60,572 nucleotides of DNA from Clostridia bacterium. Lineage in GTDB: Bacteria > Bacillota > Clostridia > Oscillospirales > UBA644. Shown piece by piece: positions 36,345 to 44,784 of this stretch. The notes under the pieces were generated by a model, which saw only the letters and a program-made list of their open reading frames with translations, did no database searches and was not told where the DNA came from. The first letter of the stretch is position 1. Each line of letters opens with the position of its first letter. The translations under genes and the position numbers were made by a program. The DNA lies in contig JAGAOU010000032.1 in the NCBI GenBank assembly GCA_017623595.1, forward strand, positions 1-60,572. Direction: 5' to 3'.

Positions 36345-37502
36345 GTGCAACTGATTGAAGCGTTGTTCAAGCCGATCATCGAGCAGATGGAAGCGGATCC
36401 AACCCTGATCCTCAAGCAAATGGCGATGTGGATCATCGGCGGCATTCTGATCTATCTGGCAATCAAAAAGGATATGGAACCCACCCTGCTGTTGCCCATG
36501 GGCTTCGGTGCAATCCTCGTCAACCTGCCCGGTATTGCGGAGGTTGGAGGCGAAACCGTAGCGCAAAACGGCGCATTCCACACCTTGGAACGCCTCTTCA
36601 GCATTGGAATTGACAACGGTGAATTGATGCCGCTGATTCTGTTTATCGGCATCGGAGCAATGATCGACTTCGGTCCCCTGCTCAGAAACCCCAAATATAT
36701 GATCTTCGGCGCCGCGGCCCAGTTCGGTATTTTCTTTACCCTGTGCCTCTCCGCTTACTTCTTCGATCTTAACGATGCCGCCTCCATCGCCATCATTGGT
36801 GCGGCAGACGGTCCCACCGCCATCTTCGTGGCGCAGACCCTGAATTCCAAGTATATCGCTCCCATCATGGTTGCGGCATACTCCTACATGGCGCTGGTGC
36901 CTCTGATTCAGCCTGTCGTGATCAAGGCCTGCACCACCAAAAAGGAACGCTTGATCCGTATGGAGGACAACGGCAAGCCCGTTTCCAAGACCACCCGTAT
37001 TCTCTTCCCCATTATCGTTACCATTCTGGTGGGCTTTGTAGCGCCCGACGCTGTGTCCCTTATCGGCTTTTTGATGTTCGGTAACCTGATTCGGGAATGC
37101 GGCGTTTTGGACTCTCTGTCCGAAACCGCCCAGAAGGTGCTGGCAAATCTGGTCACCATCTTCCTCGGCATCACCATCGCATTCCAGATGCGTGCCTCCG
37201 AATTCCTTCAGTGGGAAACCCTGCTGATCATGGGTCTCGGTCTGTTCGCCTTTGTCTTTGACACCTTCGGCGGCGTTATGATCGCAAAGCTTATGAACCT
37301 GTTCCTGAAGAAAAAGATCAATCCCATGATCGGTGCCGCAGGCATTTCTGCCTTCCCCATGGCAGGCCGTGTGGTCAACAAAATGGGTCTTGCGGAAGAC
37401 GATCAGAACTTCCTTTTGATGCACGCCATCGGCGTCAATGTTTCCGGTCAGGTGGCCTCGGTCATCGCCGGCGGTCTGATTCTGTCCTTCATGGCAGGTT
37501 AA
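36345..37502 (+). CDS. Na+-translocating decarboxylase beta subunit (OadB/GcdB/MmdB family)
   Basis: The beta subunit couples decarboxylation of a biotin-bound carboxyl group to Na+ export through the membrane. The 385-residue protein has about nine to eleven helices and the family signature GAADGPTAIFVAQTL plus AAGISAFPMAGRVVNKMG. The substrate (oxaloacetate, glutaconyl-CoA or methylmalonyl-CoA) is set by the alpha subunit, which is not in the window. The GTG start at 36345 follows AAGGA; upstream residues in the same frame are hydrophilic and lie over the promoter. Confidence 0.92.
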   Translation: MQLIEALFKPIIEQMEADPTLILKQMAMWIIGGILIYLAIKKDMEPTLLLPMGFGAILVNLPGIAEVGGETVAQNGAFHTLERLFSIGIDNGELMPLILFIGIGAMIDFGPLLRNPKYMIFGAAAQFGIFFTLCLSAYFFDLNDAASIAIIGAADGPTAIFVAQTLNSKYIAPIMVAAYSYMALVPLIQPVVIKACTTKKERLIRMEDNGKPVSKTTRILFPIIVTILVGFVAPDAVSLIGFLMFGNLIRECGVLDSLSETAQKVLANLVTIFLGITIAFQMRASEFLQWETLLIMGLGLFAFVFDTFGGVMIAKLMNLFLKKKINPMIGAAGISAFPMAGRVVNKMGLAEDDQNFLLMHAIGVNVSGQVASVIAGGLILSFMAG

Positions 37503-37514
37503 AGGAGGATTGTT

Positions 37515-37703
37515 ATGAACTTTTTGACTACCGTTGCAACCGATGTTGTGAACACCGTCACCGAATCTACCGGATTCCCCGGCCTGGACGGCGTTATGAA
37601 AGCCCTGCCCTACATGGGCTACGGCATGGTGGGAATCTTCTTTGTCACAGGCGTCATTATTCTGACGGTCTCCCTGCTGAACAAAGCCGGTTCCAAGAAA
37701 TAA
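37515..37703 (+). CDS. Small OadG-like membrane subunit
   Basis: The 62-residue protein has a soluble N-terminus (about 30 residues) and one membrane helix (GMVGIFFVTGVIILTVSLLN) with a basic end. Placement 12 bases after the beta subunit with AAAGGAGG upstream matches the small OadG-related subunits found beside clostridial beta subunits. Classical gamma subunits have the helix at the N-terminus, so homology is uncertain. Confidence 0.75.
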   Translation: MNFLTTVATDVVNTVTESTGFPGLDGVMKALPYMGYGMVGIFFVTGVIILTVSLLNKAGSKK

Positions 37704-37723
37704 ACAGAATTCATAAACAGAAT

Positions 37724-37760
37724 TCAAAACAAAGGGACGCCGCAATTTTGCGGCGTCCCT
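37724..37760 (-). terminator. Convergent terminator between the OadG-like gene and mscL
   Basis: AGGGACGCCGCAA pairs with TTGCGGCGTCCCT (13 bp). The minus strand continues TTTGTTTT, so it mainly ends mscL; it can also stop the plus-strand operon. Confidence 0.88.
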
Positions 37761-37791
37761 CAGCTTGTCGGCATAAAAAAATTTCTTTGAT

Positions 37792-38388
37792 TCACTGCTT
37801 TTGCGATTTGATTTCCTCTAAAATATCCTTCAGCAAATCCTCCGTTGTGGGATGCTCCAGCCGATCCTTTCGGGCCTTCTCCTCCGCCTTAGCCTTTTCC
37901 GCCGCCGCCTTTTCCCTGCGGTAGTTGGAAAGGATTTCCTGATCCCGATAATTCAACTTCAGCTTCTTCATCTCACGGCGCTCCGCTCGGGTGGGGAAAT
38001 CGTCGATAAAATCATCAAAAACCTTTTTCTGGGAATCCCGCACCATGTTGATCACCTTGACGATGAGAAACAGCACAATGGCAACCAGAAAAAAGTTGAT
38101 GATCGCATGAATAAAGGAACCCCAATCGATGTAGATGGAGGAAGCAAGGTCCAGAACCTCCACCCCCGTATCATCCAACTTATAGGCAGGCACGATAATG
38201 GTGTGCACCGCCTCGATGGAATCCCCGTCCAGAAGAAAATATAAAAGGGCATTGATCAGAGGCTTGAGCACGAAATTGCTCAGCCCGTTGACCACGGCGG
38301 TAAAAGAGCTACCTACAATAACACCAACGGCCATATCCACAATATTGCCTCGGTTGATAAACTTTTTAAACTCTCCGACAATCTTCAT
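37792..38388 (-). CDS. mscL: Large-conductance mechanosensitive channel
   Basis: MscL opens under membrane tension to release solutes during hypo-osmotic shock. The 198-residue protein starts MKIVGEFKKFINRGNIVDMA, the conserved N-terminal amphipathic helix and TM1 (AVGVIVGSSFTAVVNGLSN). TM2 is IHAIINFFLVAIVLFLIVKV. The C-terminal part is longer than usual (family about 130-150) by some 50 residues and is a highly charged coiled-coil-like segment. There is no other gene in its operon. Confidence 0.95.
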   Translation of the reverse strand: MKIVGEFKKFINRGNIVDMAVGVIVGSSFTAVVNGLSNFVLKPLINALLYFLLDGDSIEAVHTIIVPAYKLDDTGVEVLDLASSIYIDWGSFIHAIINFFLVAIVLFLIVKVINMVRDSQKKVFDDFIDDFPTRAERREMKKLKLNYRDQEILSNYRREKAAAEKAKAEEKARKDRLEHPTTEDLLKDILEEIKSQKQ

Positions 38389-38417
38389 AAGCGATCCTCA
38401 CTGTTTGATTTCCTCTT

Positions 38418-38446
38418 ATTATAGCCTTTTTTTTCCCATTTGTCAA
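38418..38446 (-). promoter_or_regulatory. Promoter of mscL
   Basis: Minus strand reads TTGACA, 17 bases, TATAAT, about 30 bases before the start. Confidence 0.93.
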
Positions 38447-38506
38447 GGGGGAACGGACGAAACAAGACACCGAATGCGGAAATTTCCGAACAATTCGAAA
38501 CAGAGG

Positions 38507-38535
38507 TTGACAAATACCCCACAATATTTTATAAT
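38507..38535 (+). promoter_or_regulatory. Promoter of pncC
   Basis: TTGACA, 17 bases, TATAAT, about 36 bases before the pncC start; back-to-back with the mscL promoter. Confidence 0.92.
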
Positions 38536-38570
38536 AAAGCCATAGCATATGCCGCAAAAAGGAGCTTATT

Positions 38571-39053
38571 ATGAACAACACCGCAACCCGAACCGTACAA
38601 GCGCTGATCCGACGGGGATGGACGATTTCCTTTGCCGAATCCTGCACGGGAGGTATGGCCTGCGCCCGTCTGGTGGACGTGCCTGACGCATCGAAGGTAC
38701 TCAACGCATCCTTCGTCACCTACGCCAATGAGGCGAAGGCAGGACTTTTGGGCGTCCGAGAAGAAACCCTTGCCGCCCACGGCGCCGTCAGCGAAGAGAC
38801 CGCCTTTGAAATGGCGGAAGGGGTCTGCCGCGCAAACAAAGCGCAGGTGGGCGTGGGAATTTCGGGCATTGCAGGCCCGGGGGGCGGAACCCCCGAAAAG
38901 CCGGTGGGAACCGTCTGCTTCGGCTTTTGCATCAACGGAACAACCTTCACCATAACCAAACACTTCGGCCCCCTCGGGCGACAGGAAGTGCGCCGCGCGG
39001 CGGTGGACGTTGTCTTTGAAACCCTTTGCAACCGATTGGAGGAAGAAGTATGA
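38571..39053 (+). CDS. pncC: Nicotinamide-nucleotide amidohydrolase (CinA C-terminal domain)
   Basis: PncC deamidates NMN to nicotinate mononucleotide, recycling the pyridine nucleotide made by ligases and other enzymes. The 160-residue protein is the stand-alone form, with FAESCTGGMACARLVDVPDAS, FVTYANEAKAGLLGV, and GISGIAGPGGGTPEKPVGTV. The catalytic Ser is in AESCTGG. Its stop overlaps the next start as ATGA. Confidence 0.92.
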   Translation: MNNTATRTVQALIRRGWTISFAESCTGGMACARLVDVPDASKVLNASFVTYANEAKAGLLGVREETLAAHGAVSEETAFEMAEGVCRANKAQVGVGISGIAGPGGGTPEKPVGTVCFGFCINGTTFTITKHFGPLGRQEVRRAAVDVVFETLCNRLEEEV

Positions 39054-40231
39054 ACTGTCCTGAACCGAAAATGATGCAAGCCTATGATGTGATCGTGGTT
39101 GGCGGCGGCGTTGCGGGGATCGCTGCAGCCGTGGCGTCGGCCCGAAACGGGGCAAAAACGCTTCTGATGGAAAAATCCGTGATCCTGGGCGGCCTTGCCA
39201 CCCTGGGCTTGATCTCTTGGTATGAGCCCCTCTGCGACGGCGAAGGGAAGCAGATGATTTCGGGCATTCCCGAGGAACTGATCCATCTTTCGATCAAAGA
39301 TTCCTTTGAGGATCTCCCCACGGAATGGGGCGGAAACGGTCATTTTCCAAAGAATCAGCACCGTTATGCCACCCACTTTTCCCCCACGGTGTTCCCACTG
39401 CTTCTGACCGAATATCTGGAAGAAAACGGGGTACAACTACGGCTGGACACCCTTGCTACCTACCCCGACATGGAAGAGGGAATCTGCAAAGGGCTTCTGG
39501 TGGAAACGGTGGGCGGACGGGAATATTTCCCCGCAAAATTCATCGTGGATGCCACGGGGGATGCGACGGTCTGCCATCGGGCAGGGGTCCCCACGGAATT
39601 GGGCGAAAACTATTTGACCTATGTAACCCATCAGCTGACGAAGGAAGGAGCCGCCCATGCGCTGGAGGGCGATTTCTGCAAGGCCCGCAAGTGGCACATG
39701 GCAGGAAGCACTCTGACAGGAAAGGGGCAACCCGAGGGCATGAAAATGCTGCGATGCGAAACAGCGGATGACGTGACCGAATTTGTGGTCAAGGGCGGGA
39801 AATTAGCCTTGGAACGACTCCGCAAAACGGGCAAAGAAGAGCGGGATATCATGACCCTTCCCGGCATGCCCAATTATCGCAAAATCCGCAGAATCATCGG
39901 GGAATACGAATTTGACGGCAGTGAAAACGAGGTCAAGTTCGACAACGCCGTAGGCTCCATGGGAGACTTCCGCAAGGTCGGGAAGCATTTCCAACTGCCC
40001 TACACCACCCTTTACAACAAAAGCTTCCCCAATCTCTTTGCGGCGGGACGCATCATCAGCGCAAAAGGTGACGGCTGGGAAATCACCCGCGTGATTCCCG
40101 TGGCGGCCCTGTCGGGAGAAGCGGCAGGCACCGCGGCGGCCCTCTGCGTGAAGACCGAAACCAACTCCCACACCCTGAACATCGAAACCCTCCAAAGCAC
40201 CCTGAAAAACGCAGGCGTGTTGTTTGAATAA
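39050..40231 (+). CDS. FAD-dependent oxidoreductase
   Basis: The 393-residue flavoprotein has an N-terminal Rossmann GxGxxG (VIVVGGGVAGIAAAVASARNG) and a C-terminal FAD-contact motif (LFAAGRIISAKGDGWEITRV). The arrangement matches the PF12831-like FAD-dependent oxidoreductases whose substrates are mostly unknown. The ATG at 39050 overlaps the pncC stop and has GGAGGA upstream. It is cytosolic. A link to NAD recycling is suggested only by coupling to pncC. Confidence 0.88.
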   Translation: MNCPEPKMMQAYDVIVVGGGVAGIAAAVASARNGAKTLLMEKSVILGGLATLGLISWYEPLCDGEGKQMISGIPEELIHLSIKDSFEDLPTEWGGNGHFPKNQHRYATHFSPTVFPLLLTEYLEENGVQLRLDTLATYPDMEEGICKGLLVETVGGREYFPAKFIVDATGDATVCHRAGVPTELGENYLTYVTHQLTKEGAAHALEGDFCKARKWHMAGSTLTGKGQPEGMKMLRCETADDVTEFVVKGGKLALERLRKTGKEERDIMTLPGMPNYRKIRRIIGEYEFDGSENEVKFDNAVGSMGDFRKVGKHFQLPYTTLYNKSFPNLFAAGRIISAKGDGWEITRVIPVAALSGEAAGTAAALCVKTETNSHTLNIETLQSTLKNAGVLFE

Positions 40232-40243
40232 CAGAAAACGAAC

Positions 40244-40268
40244 GAGCCGCCCCTCATAGGGACGGCTC
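40244..40268. terminator. Convergent terminator
   Basis: GAGCCGCCCCT pairs with AGGGACGGCTC (one G-U pair) around a short loop; a wider GAACGA/TCGTTC match flanks it. It separates the FAD gene from the lipoprotein gene transcribed toward it. Confidence 0.8.
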
Positions 40269-40306
40269 AATTTCGTTCACATGCGATTATTATTCCGATT
40301 TGGCGT

Positions 40307-41152
40307 CTATTTGATAATAACAGGAGCATCATCCCCGCCGTATTGAACGGTTTTCAAGCAAACCTCCTCTCCGAGAGCAAAGGAGGTTCCATCCTTCGGA
40401 ATTTCGGTAACTTGCTTATAAAACGAAACAACGTTCGGGACGCCCCAATCACCGTAGACTGTTTCAATGTAATAGGAAGTATAGGTAAAGGACTTTTCAT
40501 TTTGCAGAAGCTCTGTCTGCACAACCTGACAACCACCGAGATTGTAATATCTTGAGTAGTATATAAAATCCATCACCCGTCTTACAACTCCGGAATCATC
40601 GGTCACCATGGAATATTTTCCATCTGCGTCAAATGCAAGCACATCGCTTTTAAAGCACATTGCCGGAAATGCATAGCCGCCACTTTCGCAAACATAAAAA
40701 CCGTAGTAGTATTCGGTTTCAAACAGTAAAACGCATTCCTTTACGATGATATAATGGGCCAATGCCTTTTTTCGTGCTTCTTCGGGTGTGGAGGCAGAAA
40801 AGGGCAGAAGCTGACTATTCTCAAGAAGCAGCGGTACAAATTGATAGGGGAACTTCCTCCCATACTGATGGACGCGCAAAAGGCCGTCCTCTTCATTGAT
40901 GATATTGTCTATATTCCAATTGATGTTTAAAATTTCTGCTTCGGGTGCTTCGTCATGCACAAAAGGAGCGCATAAATGCTCCTGTTCCGTAGAAGCAGGC
41001 TTGAAGGTTACATTATGGTAGGTTCCCACGATTCCCCCAACCGGATCTGCTCCGAAATCCGTATTTGCCGCTTCTTGCGGATCGCAGGCTACAAGGATGC
41101 TTACCGAAAAGATCAAGGCAAGAAGCAGGGACAGGATTTTATATTTTTTCAT
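40307..41152 (-). CDS. Lipoprotein of unknown function
   Basis: I do not recognise this 281-residue protein. It has a lipoprotein signal (MKKYKILSLLLALIFSVSIL then VAC) and a mature part rich in aromatic residues (TEYYYGFYVCESGGY, DFIYYSRYYNLGGC). Three later Cys residues might pair. AAAGGAG precedes the ATG. It lies 29 bases after the terminator of peptide module 2, and I see no other promoter, so read-through is probably needed for expression. Confidence 0.78.
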   Translation of the reverse strand: MKKYKILSLLLALIFSVSILVACDPQEAANTDFGADPVGGIVGTYHNVTFKPASTEQEHLCAPFVHDEAPEAEILNINWNIDNIINEEDGLLRVHQYGRKFPYQFVPLLLENSQLLPFSASTPEEARKKALAHYIIVKECVLLFETEYYYGFYVCESGGYAFPAMCFKSDVLAFDADGKYSMVTDDSGVVRRVMDFIYYSRYYNLGGCQVVQTELLQNEKSFTYTSYYIETVYGDWGVPNVVSFYKQVTEIPKDGTSFALGEEVCLKTVQYGGDDAPVIIK

Positions 41153-41181
41153 GGAAATTCTCCTTTCCTTCCGATAATACC

Positions 41182-41219
41182 AAAAAAACGCACGAAAGCC
41201 CCCTTTGTCCTCCGTGCGT
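41182..41219 (-). terminator. Terminator/attenuator overlapping the peptide 2 stop codon
   Basis: Minus strand: ACGCACG and CGTGCGT form a 7-bp stem enclosing a 17-base loop, followed by TTTTTTT. The 5' arm begins at the last base of TGA. Confidence 0.82.
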
Positions 41220-41305
41220 CATCTGCTTGCTTCCATACTGTCCTTCCAAAGAAAGAATTTCAACAGCGATAACCGCACGGCAATGCCGTAACAATTCAGT
41301 TTCAT
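41219..41305 (-). CDS. 28-residue peptide, LLKFxLWKD family, copy 2
   Basis: The peptide begins MKLNCYGIA and has core VRLSLLKFFLWKDSMEAS, then Arg and stop TGA. AAGGAGAGA lies six bases before the ATG. Promoter spacing, the ATGATATAATGA block and overlap of the terminator with the stop codon all parallel copy 1 at 35311-35403. The N-terminal third differs between copies, while the C-terminal 18 residues are conserved. It may be a regulatory leader for the lipoprotein gene or a self-contained small protein. Confidence 0.75.
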   Translation of the reverse strand: MKLNCYGIAVRLSLLKFFLWKDSMEASR

Positions 41306-41337
41306 TGCAATCTCTCCTTCCATTATTTTCTAATATC

Positions 41338-41367
41338 ATTATATCATACCGCAATCAAAGTTGTCAA
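41338..41367 (-). promoter_or_regulatory. Consensus promoter of peptide module 2
   Basis: Minus strand reads TTGACA, 18 bases, TATAAT. Confidence 0.93.
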
Positions 41368-41451
41368 TTAGTAAACATAAACAAATATGAAAAAAGACCT
41401 TTGTATATGTTGCACAACCGTTGGGGCATACTAAAAAGAAAAGGAGTTTTT

Positions 41452-42606
41452 ATGTCTTTGATTAAAGAGGCCTTGGCCTTGGGGGAACGGTTGACCGAAC
41501 TGCGCCGAAAGTTACACGCATGCCCCGAAATCGGCTTTGATTTGCCCAAGACAATGGAGATTCTCTCCGACGCTCTGAAAGAATCTTCCATTTCCCACGC
41601 CACCGCAGGAGGTTGCTTAGTGGCACACATCGGCCCGAGGGAAGGGGCGGGAATTCTGCTGCGGGCCGATTGCGACGGGCTCCCGATACGGGAAGAAACA
41701 GACCTGCCCTTCGCCGCAAAAAACGGAAACATGCACGCCTGCGGCCACGATATGCACATGACGGCGGTGCTGGGGGCAGCCATGCTGCTGAAACGTCACG
41801 AGGAAAGGCTGACACGTCCCGTGCGTCTGTTGTTTCAACCTGCGGAAGAGCTTCTGATGGGGGCACAGGACGGAATCGCCCACGGCGTTTGCGACAACAT
41901 TACCGAAGCCTACACCCTCCATGTCACCGTGGGATCCGAACTAAAAACGGGAACAGTAATCCTGCCCCCCGAAGGCGTCACCGCCCCATCGGCGGACTTT
42001 TTTGAGATCACGGTGCAGGGAAAGGGATGCCACGGGGCAGATCCCGCATCGGGAAGAGACCCCTTAGTGGCGGCAGCACAGATCGTGTTAAGTTTGGAAC
42101 ACATTCCTGCACGGGAATTCCCCCGCTCTGCCCGTGCCGCCCTGACCGTAGGATGCCTGCAAGGGGGAGACAGCCACAACGTCATCCCCGACAGCGCCCT
42201 TTTGAAGGGAAGTTTGCGGTGCTATGACGAGGAATTCCGCCGCAGATTAAAGGAGCGGGTTGTTGAAATCTGCGCCGGGATCTCAACCGCTTATCGAGTC
42301 ACGGCCTCAGCAACCTTCCCCACGGGATGCCCCTCCCTGATCAACGATAAAGCCTTGCGAGATCAGGCAAAAGACCTTCTTTCGGAGATATTACAAGATC
42401 GTTTCTTTGAAGTCACTCCACCTTCGGGAACCGCAGGATCGGAGGATTTTGCCTTCATCAGCCGCACCGTGCCCTCTCTTATGCTTGCCATTTCCGCAGG
42501 AGATTCTCCCTATCCCCTCCATCATCCAAAGGTGATCTTCGACGAAGAATGCCTACCCTACGGCACCGCCGCCCTTGCCACAATGGTCTTGAAACAACGC
42601 CTCTGA
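41452..42606 (+). CDS. M20 family amidohydrolase (hippurate hydrolase-like)
   Basis: The 384-residue enzyme cleaves an N-acyl amino acid or peptide amide with two metal ions. Metal-site motifs are LHACPEIGFDLPKT, RADCDGLPI and HACGHDMHM; the late GSEDFAFIS matches the M20D pattern. It is a cytosolic dimer by family knowledge. The ATG at 41452 follows AAAAGGAG. A long in-frame extension upstream crosses the opposite-strand peptide module and is not real. It is transcribed alone; I could not find a clear promoter. Confidence 0.92.
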   Translation: MSLIKEALALGERLTELRRKLHACPEIGFDLPKTMEILSDALKESSISHATAGGCLVAHIGPREGAGILLRADCDGLPIREETDLPFAAKNGNMHACGHDMHMTAVLGAAMLLKRHEERLTRPVRLLFQPAEELLMGAQDGIAHGVCDNITEAYTLHVTVGSELKTGTVILPPEGVTAPSADFFEITVQGKGCHGADPASGRDPLVAAAQIVLSLEHIPAREFPRSARAALTVGCLQGGDSHNVIPDSALLKGSLRCYDEEFRRRLKERVVEICAGISTAYRVTASATFPTGCPSLINDKALRDQAKDLLSEILQDRFFEVTPPSGTAGSEDFAFISRTVPSLMLAISAGDSPYPLHHPKVIFDEECLPYGTAALATMVLKQRL

Positions 42607-42728
42607 AGGACCTCGAAAGACTGAGGGAAGTGCTGTAAAGAATCTTTGGCGCAGGAGAAATGAGCGGGATTAAGACCGCAGCAACTGCCTGCGGCGTAAT
42701 TATTTTCTTTGGTTCTTTCCCAAAAGCA

Positions 42729-42760
42729 GTACCCCACCGCAATAACTTGCGGTGGGGTAC
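42729..42760. terminator. Convergent terminator between the amidohydrolase and htrA
   Basis: GTACCCCACCGCAA pairs with TTGCGGTGGGGTAC (14 bp, TAAC loop). The flanks are AT-rich on both sides. Confidence 0.85.
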
Positions 42761-42776
42761 TAATTATAAGAATCTT

Positions 42777-44009
42777 TTATTCTGCCTGCAGTTCTTCCAA
42801 AACCATTTCGGTGGTGTGGACCGTATCGCCCCGCATATAGGTGATGGAAATGGTATCGCCGATCTTGCAGGAATTGATCATTTCCTTCAACTCGTAGATG
42901 GAAGAGATCTCCTTGTCTCCTGCCTTGACGATAATATCGCCGGTGCGCAAACCTGCCTTGGCGGCGGGACCGTTCTCCACAACCGAGTGGATGTAGGTTC
43001 CCTTGATGCCGTCGGAATCATAGGTAGAGCCGGTGATGCCGATTCCGGGACGAATCACCTTGCCGTGCTTCATCAGTTCCTCTGCAATGGGAAGAACCTC
43101 GTCGATCTGAAGCGCAAAGCCCAGATTCTCATAGGTGCCCGAAATTTTGATGGTGTTGATGCCGATGACCTGACCGTACACATTCACCAAGGGACCGCCG
43201 GAGTTGCCCGAATTGATGGCAGCGTCATGCTGAATCAGATCCAGCGTATATCCCAATTCGGGGAAATTCATGCCGTCCCGCAGGGCGGAAACCATACCCT
43301 CGGTGGCGGTATAAGCAAGATTTTCCGCATAGGGCGTACCGATGGCGATCACCTTGTCCCCGGGAACCGTTTTGGAAGATTGCCCGAACTCCGCGGGAAT
43401 CAGATCCGTTGCATCAATTTTAATCACCGCAGTGTCGGTGTCGGAATCCGCACCGATAATCTTCGCGGAATAGGTCTTTCCTTCGTGGTCGGTCACCGAA
43501 ACCGCCGTGGCATTTTCCACCACATGGGCATTGGTGAGGATATATCCGTTGTCGGTGTAGATCACACCGGTACCGAAGCCCGTGCCTACCTGCCCCTGGG
43601 CAGAAATTTGGACGCTGACCGTCACCACGGAGGGGGTCATCTTCTTGATAATCTCCTGGTTGGTCAGAATATCATCCTCTGAAACCTCGGTACGGTAATT
43701 GTAAGAAGGAGTCACACTCTGAGGAATGTCCGCACCGGGGAGATTAAAGGCATCCGCCCCATTGCGGGAAGCCCAAATAGCAAAAACACCCAGCAAAAGA
43801 GAAATACAGACCCCCATAATGGCAAGGGTCATCCACATGCCGTTGTGGGGAGGCTTTGCCACAGGGGCAGGTGCCGTCTGCTCAGGCTCGGACGCAATCA
43901 CAGGCGCCACGGGAACAACGGTGGCAACCGCTTGCGGCTCCGGAACAGGGGGATTTGCGGGCGTTTGTTCCATCAAGGAACTGTCGGGGGAAAAAATATA
44001 TTCTTCCAT
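42777..44009 (-). CDS. HtrA/DegP-type membrane-anchored serine protease
   Basis: The 410-residue protein degrades misfolded envelope proteins. It has a Pro-rich cytosolic N-terminus (about 1-55), one membrane helix (about 58-80), a trypsin-like domain with His162 (TNAHVV), Asp192 and Ser270 (GNSGGP), and one C-terminal PDZ domain (about 315-405: GPAAKAGLRTGDIIVKAGD). This is the HtrA/HtrB layout of Firmicutes. AAAGGAG precedes the ATG. Upstream on the minus strand a TATAAT is visible, but the -35 is poor. Confidence 0.93.
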   Translation of the reverse strand: MEEYIFSPDSSLMEQTPANPPVPEPQAVATVVPVAPVIASEPEQTAPAPVAKPPHNGMWMTLAIMGVCISLLLGVFAIWASRNGADAFNLPGADIPQSVTPSYNYRTEVSEDDILTNQEIIKKMTPSVVTVSVQISAQGQVGTGFGTGVIYTDNGYILTNAHVVENATAVSVTDHEGKTYSAKIIGADSDTDTAVIKIDATDLIPAEFGQSSKTVPGDKVIAIGTPYAENLAYTATEGMVSALRDGMNFPELGYTLDLIQHDAAINSGNSGGPLVNVYGQVIGINTIKISGTYENLGFALQIDEVLPIAEELMKHGKVIRPGIGITGSTYDSDGIKGTYIHSVVENGPAAKAGLRTGDIIVKAGDKEISSIYELKEMINSCKIGDTISITYMRGDTVHTTEMVLEELQAE

Positions 44010-44197
44010 ATGGAAATTCTCCTTTGAGAAAATTGATCGTACTCGTCGGAAGCGACCGCCGCACTGTCTCGGAGAACAGGGACAATGGGGCGATCCTTCA
44101 CGTAAGAAGGTGTAGTTCTCGATCCTTCTGTACTACTATTATAGCGTATTTTCTTGGCGTTGATTTGACGTAAATGAGGGATTTTTATGGGAATGGA

Positions 44198-44782
44198 TCA
44201 CATAAAATCCCAACGGGTGATGTGATATTGCAGACAATCCGCCGTCTTTCCCCGCAGGGATATGTATCGAGGCAAATCCTTCTGATGCTTCATGCCGATC
44301 TTTTCCAAAACCCGCAGGGATGCGGCATTTTCGGGATGGCAAACGGCAATAATCTCGTCCATCCGCAGAGTCTTGATGGCATATTCGGTCAGGGCGCGAA
44401 CGCCCTCGGTGGCGTACCCCCTTCCCCAGCATTTGCGGGAAAGCCAATAGCCGATCTCGGCGGAACGGTGAAAGAAGTCCACTTTATTCAGATGAACAAG
44501 GCCCAATACCTTGGCATCCTCCTTGCGCTCCACCGCCCATTCGGTACAAAGTCCGCTCTCCAGTTGGGCGATGATGTTTTCCAGCATCTGCACCGTTTCC
44601 TCCCGATCGTAGGGCCCCCAAGGCTCATACTTGGACACCCGCGGGTCGGAGGTTGCCTCCAGAAGATCGTCCACGTCGGCGCGAAACACACGGCGCAGGC
44701 GCAGGCGAGGGGTTTCAATGACGGGATAAGGATCCATGAGGCGGTAAAAATCCCGTTCAAACTGTTTTTCGGGTTTCGGCAT
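44198..44782 (-). CDS. GNAT N-acetyltransferase (RimJ/RimL-like)
   Basis: The 194-residue enzyme transfers acetyl from acetyl-CoA. Motifs are IETPRLRLRRV at the start, a beta bulge region VLGLVHLNKVDF, and the CoA loop RKCWGRGYATEGVRALTEYA. This is the RimJ/RimL subclass, which acetylates protein N-termini, amino acids or antibiotics; the substrate is unknown. The ATG at 44782 is two bases after the carboxypeptidase stop codon. Earlier in-frame starts lie inside that gene. Confidence 0.9.
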   Translation of the reverse strand: MPKPEKQFERDFYRLMDPYPVIETPRLRLRRVFRADVDDLLEATSDPRVSKYEPWGPYDREETVQMLENIIAQLESGLCTEWAVERKEDAKVLGLVHLNKVDFFHRSAEIGYWLSRKCWGRGYATEGVRALTEYAIKTLRMDEIIAVCHPENAASLRVLEKIGMKHQKDLPRYISLRGKTADCLQYHITRWDFM

Positions 44783-44784
44783 AA

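Noticed and set aside
36192-37745. 517-residue minus-strand frame opposite the decarboxylase beta subunit
   Set aside because: His/Gly-rich composition is typical of antisense translation; the plus strand encodes a clear family member.
41065-41451. 129-residue N-terminal extension of the M20 amidohydrolase
   Set aside because: It crosses the opposite-strand peptide module and lacks a ribosome site; the ATG at 41452 has AAAAGGAG.
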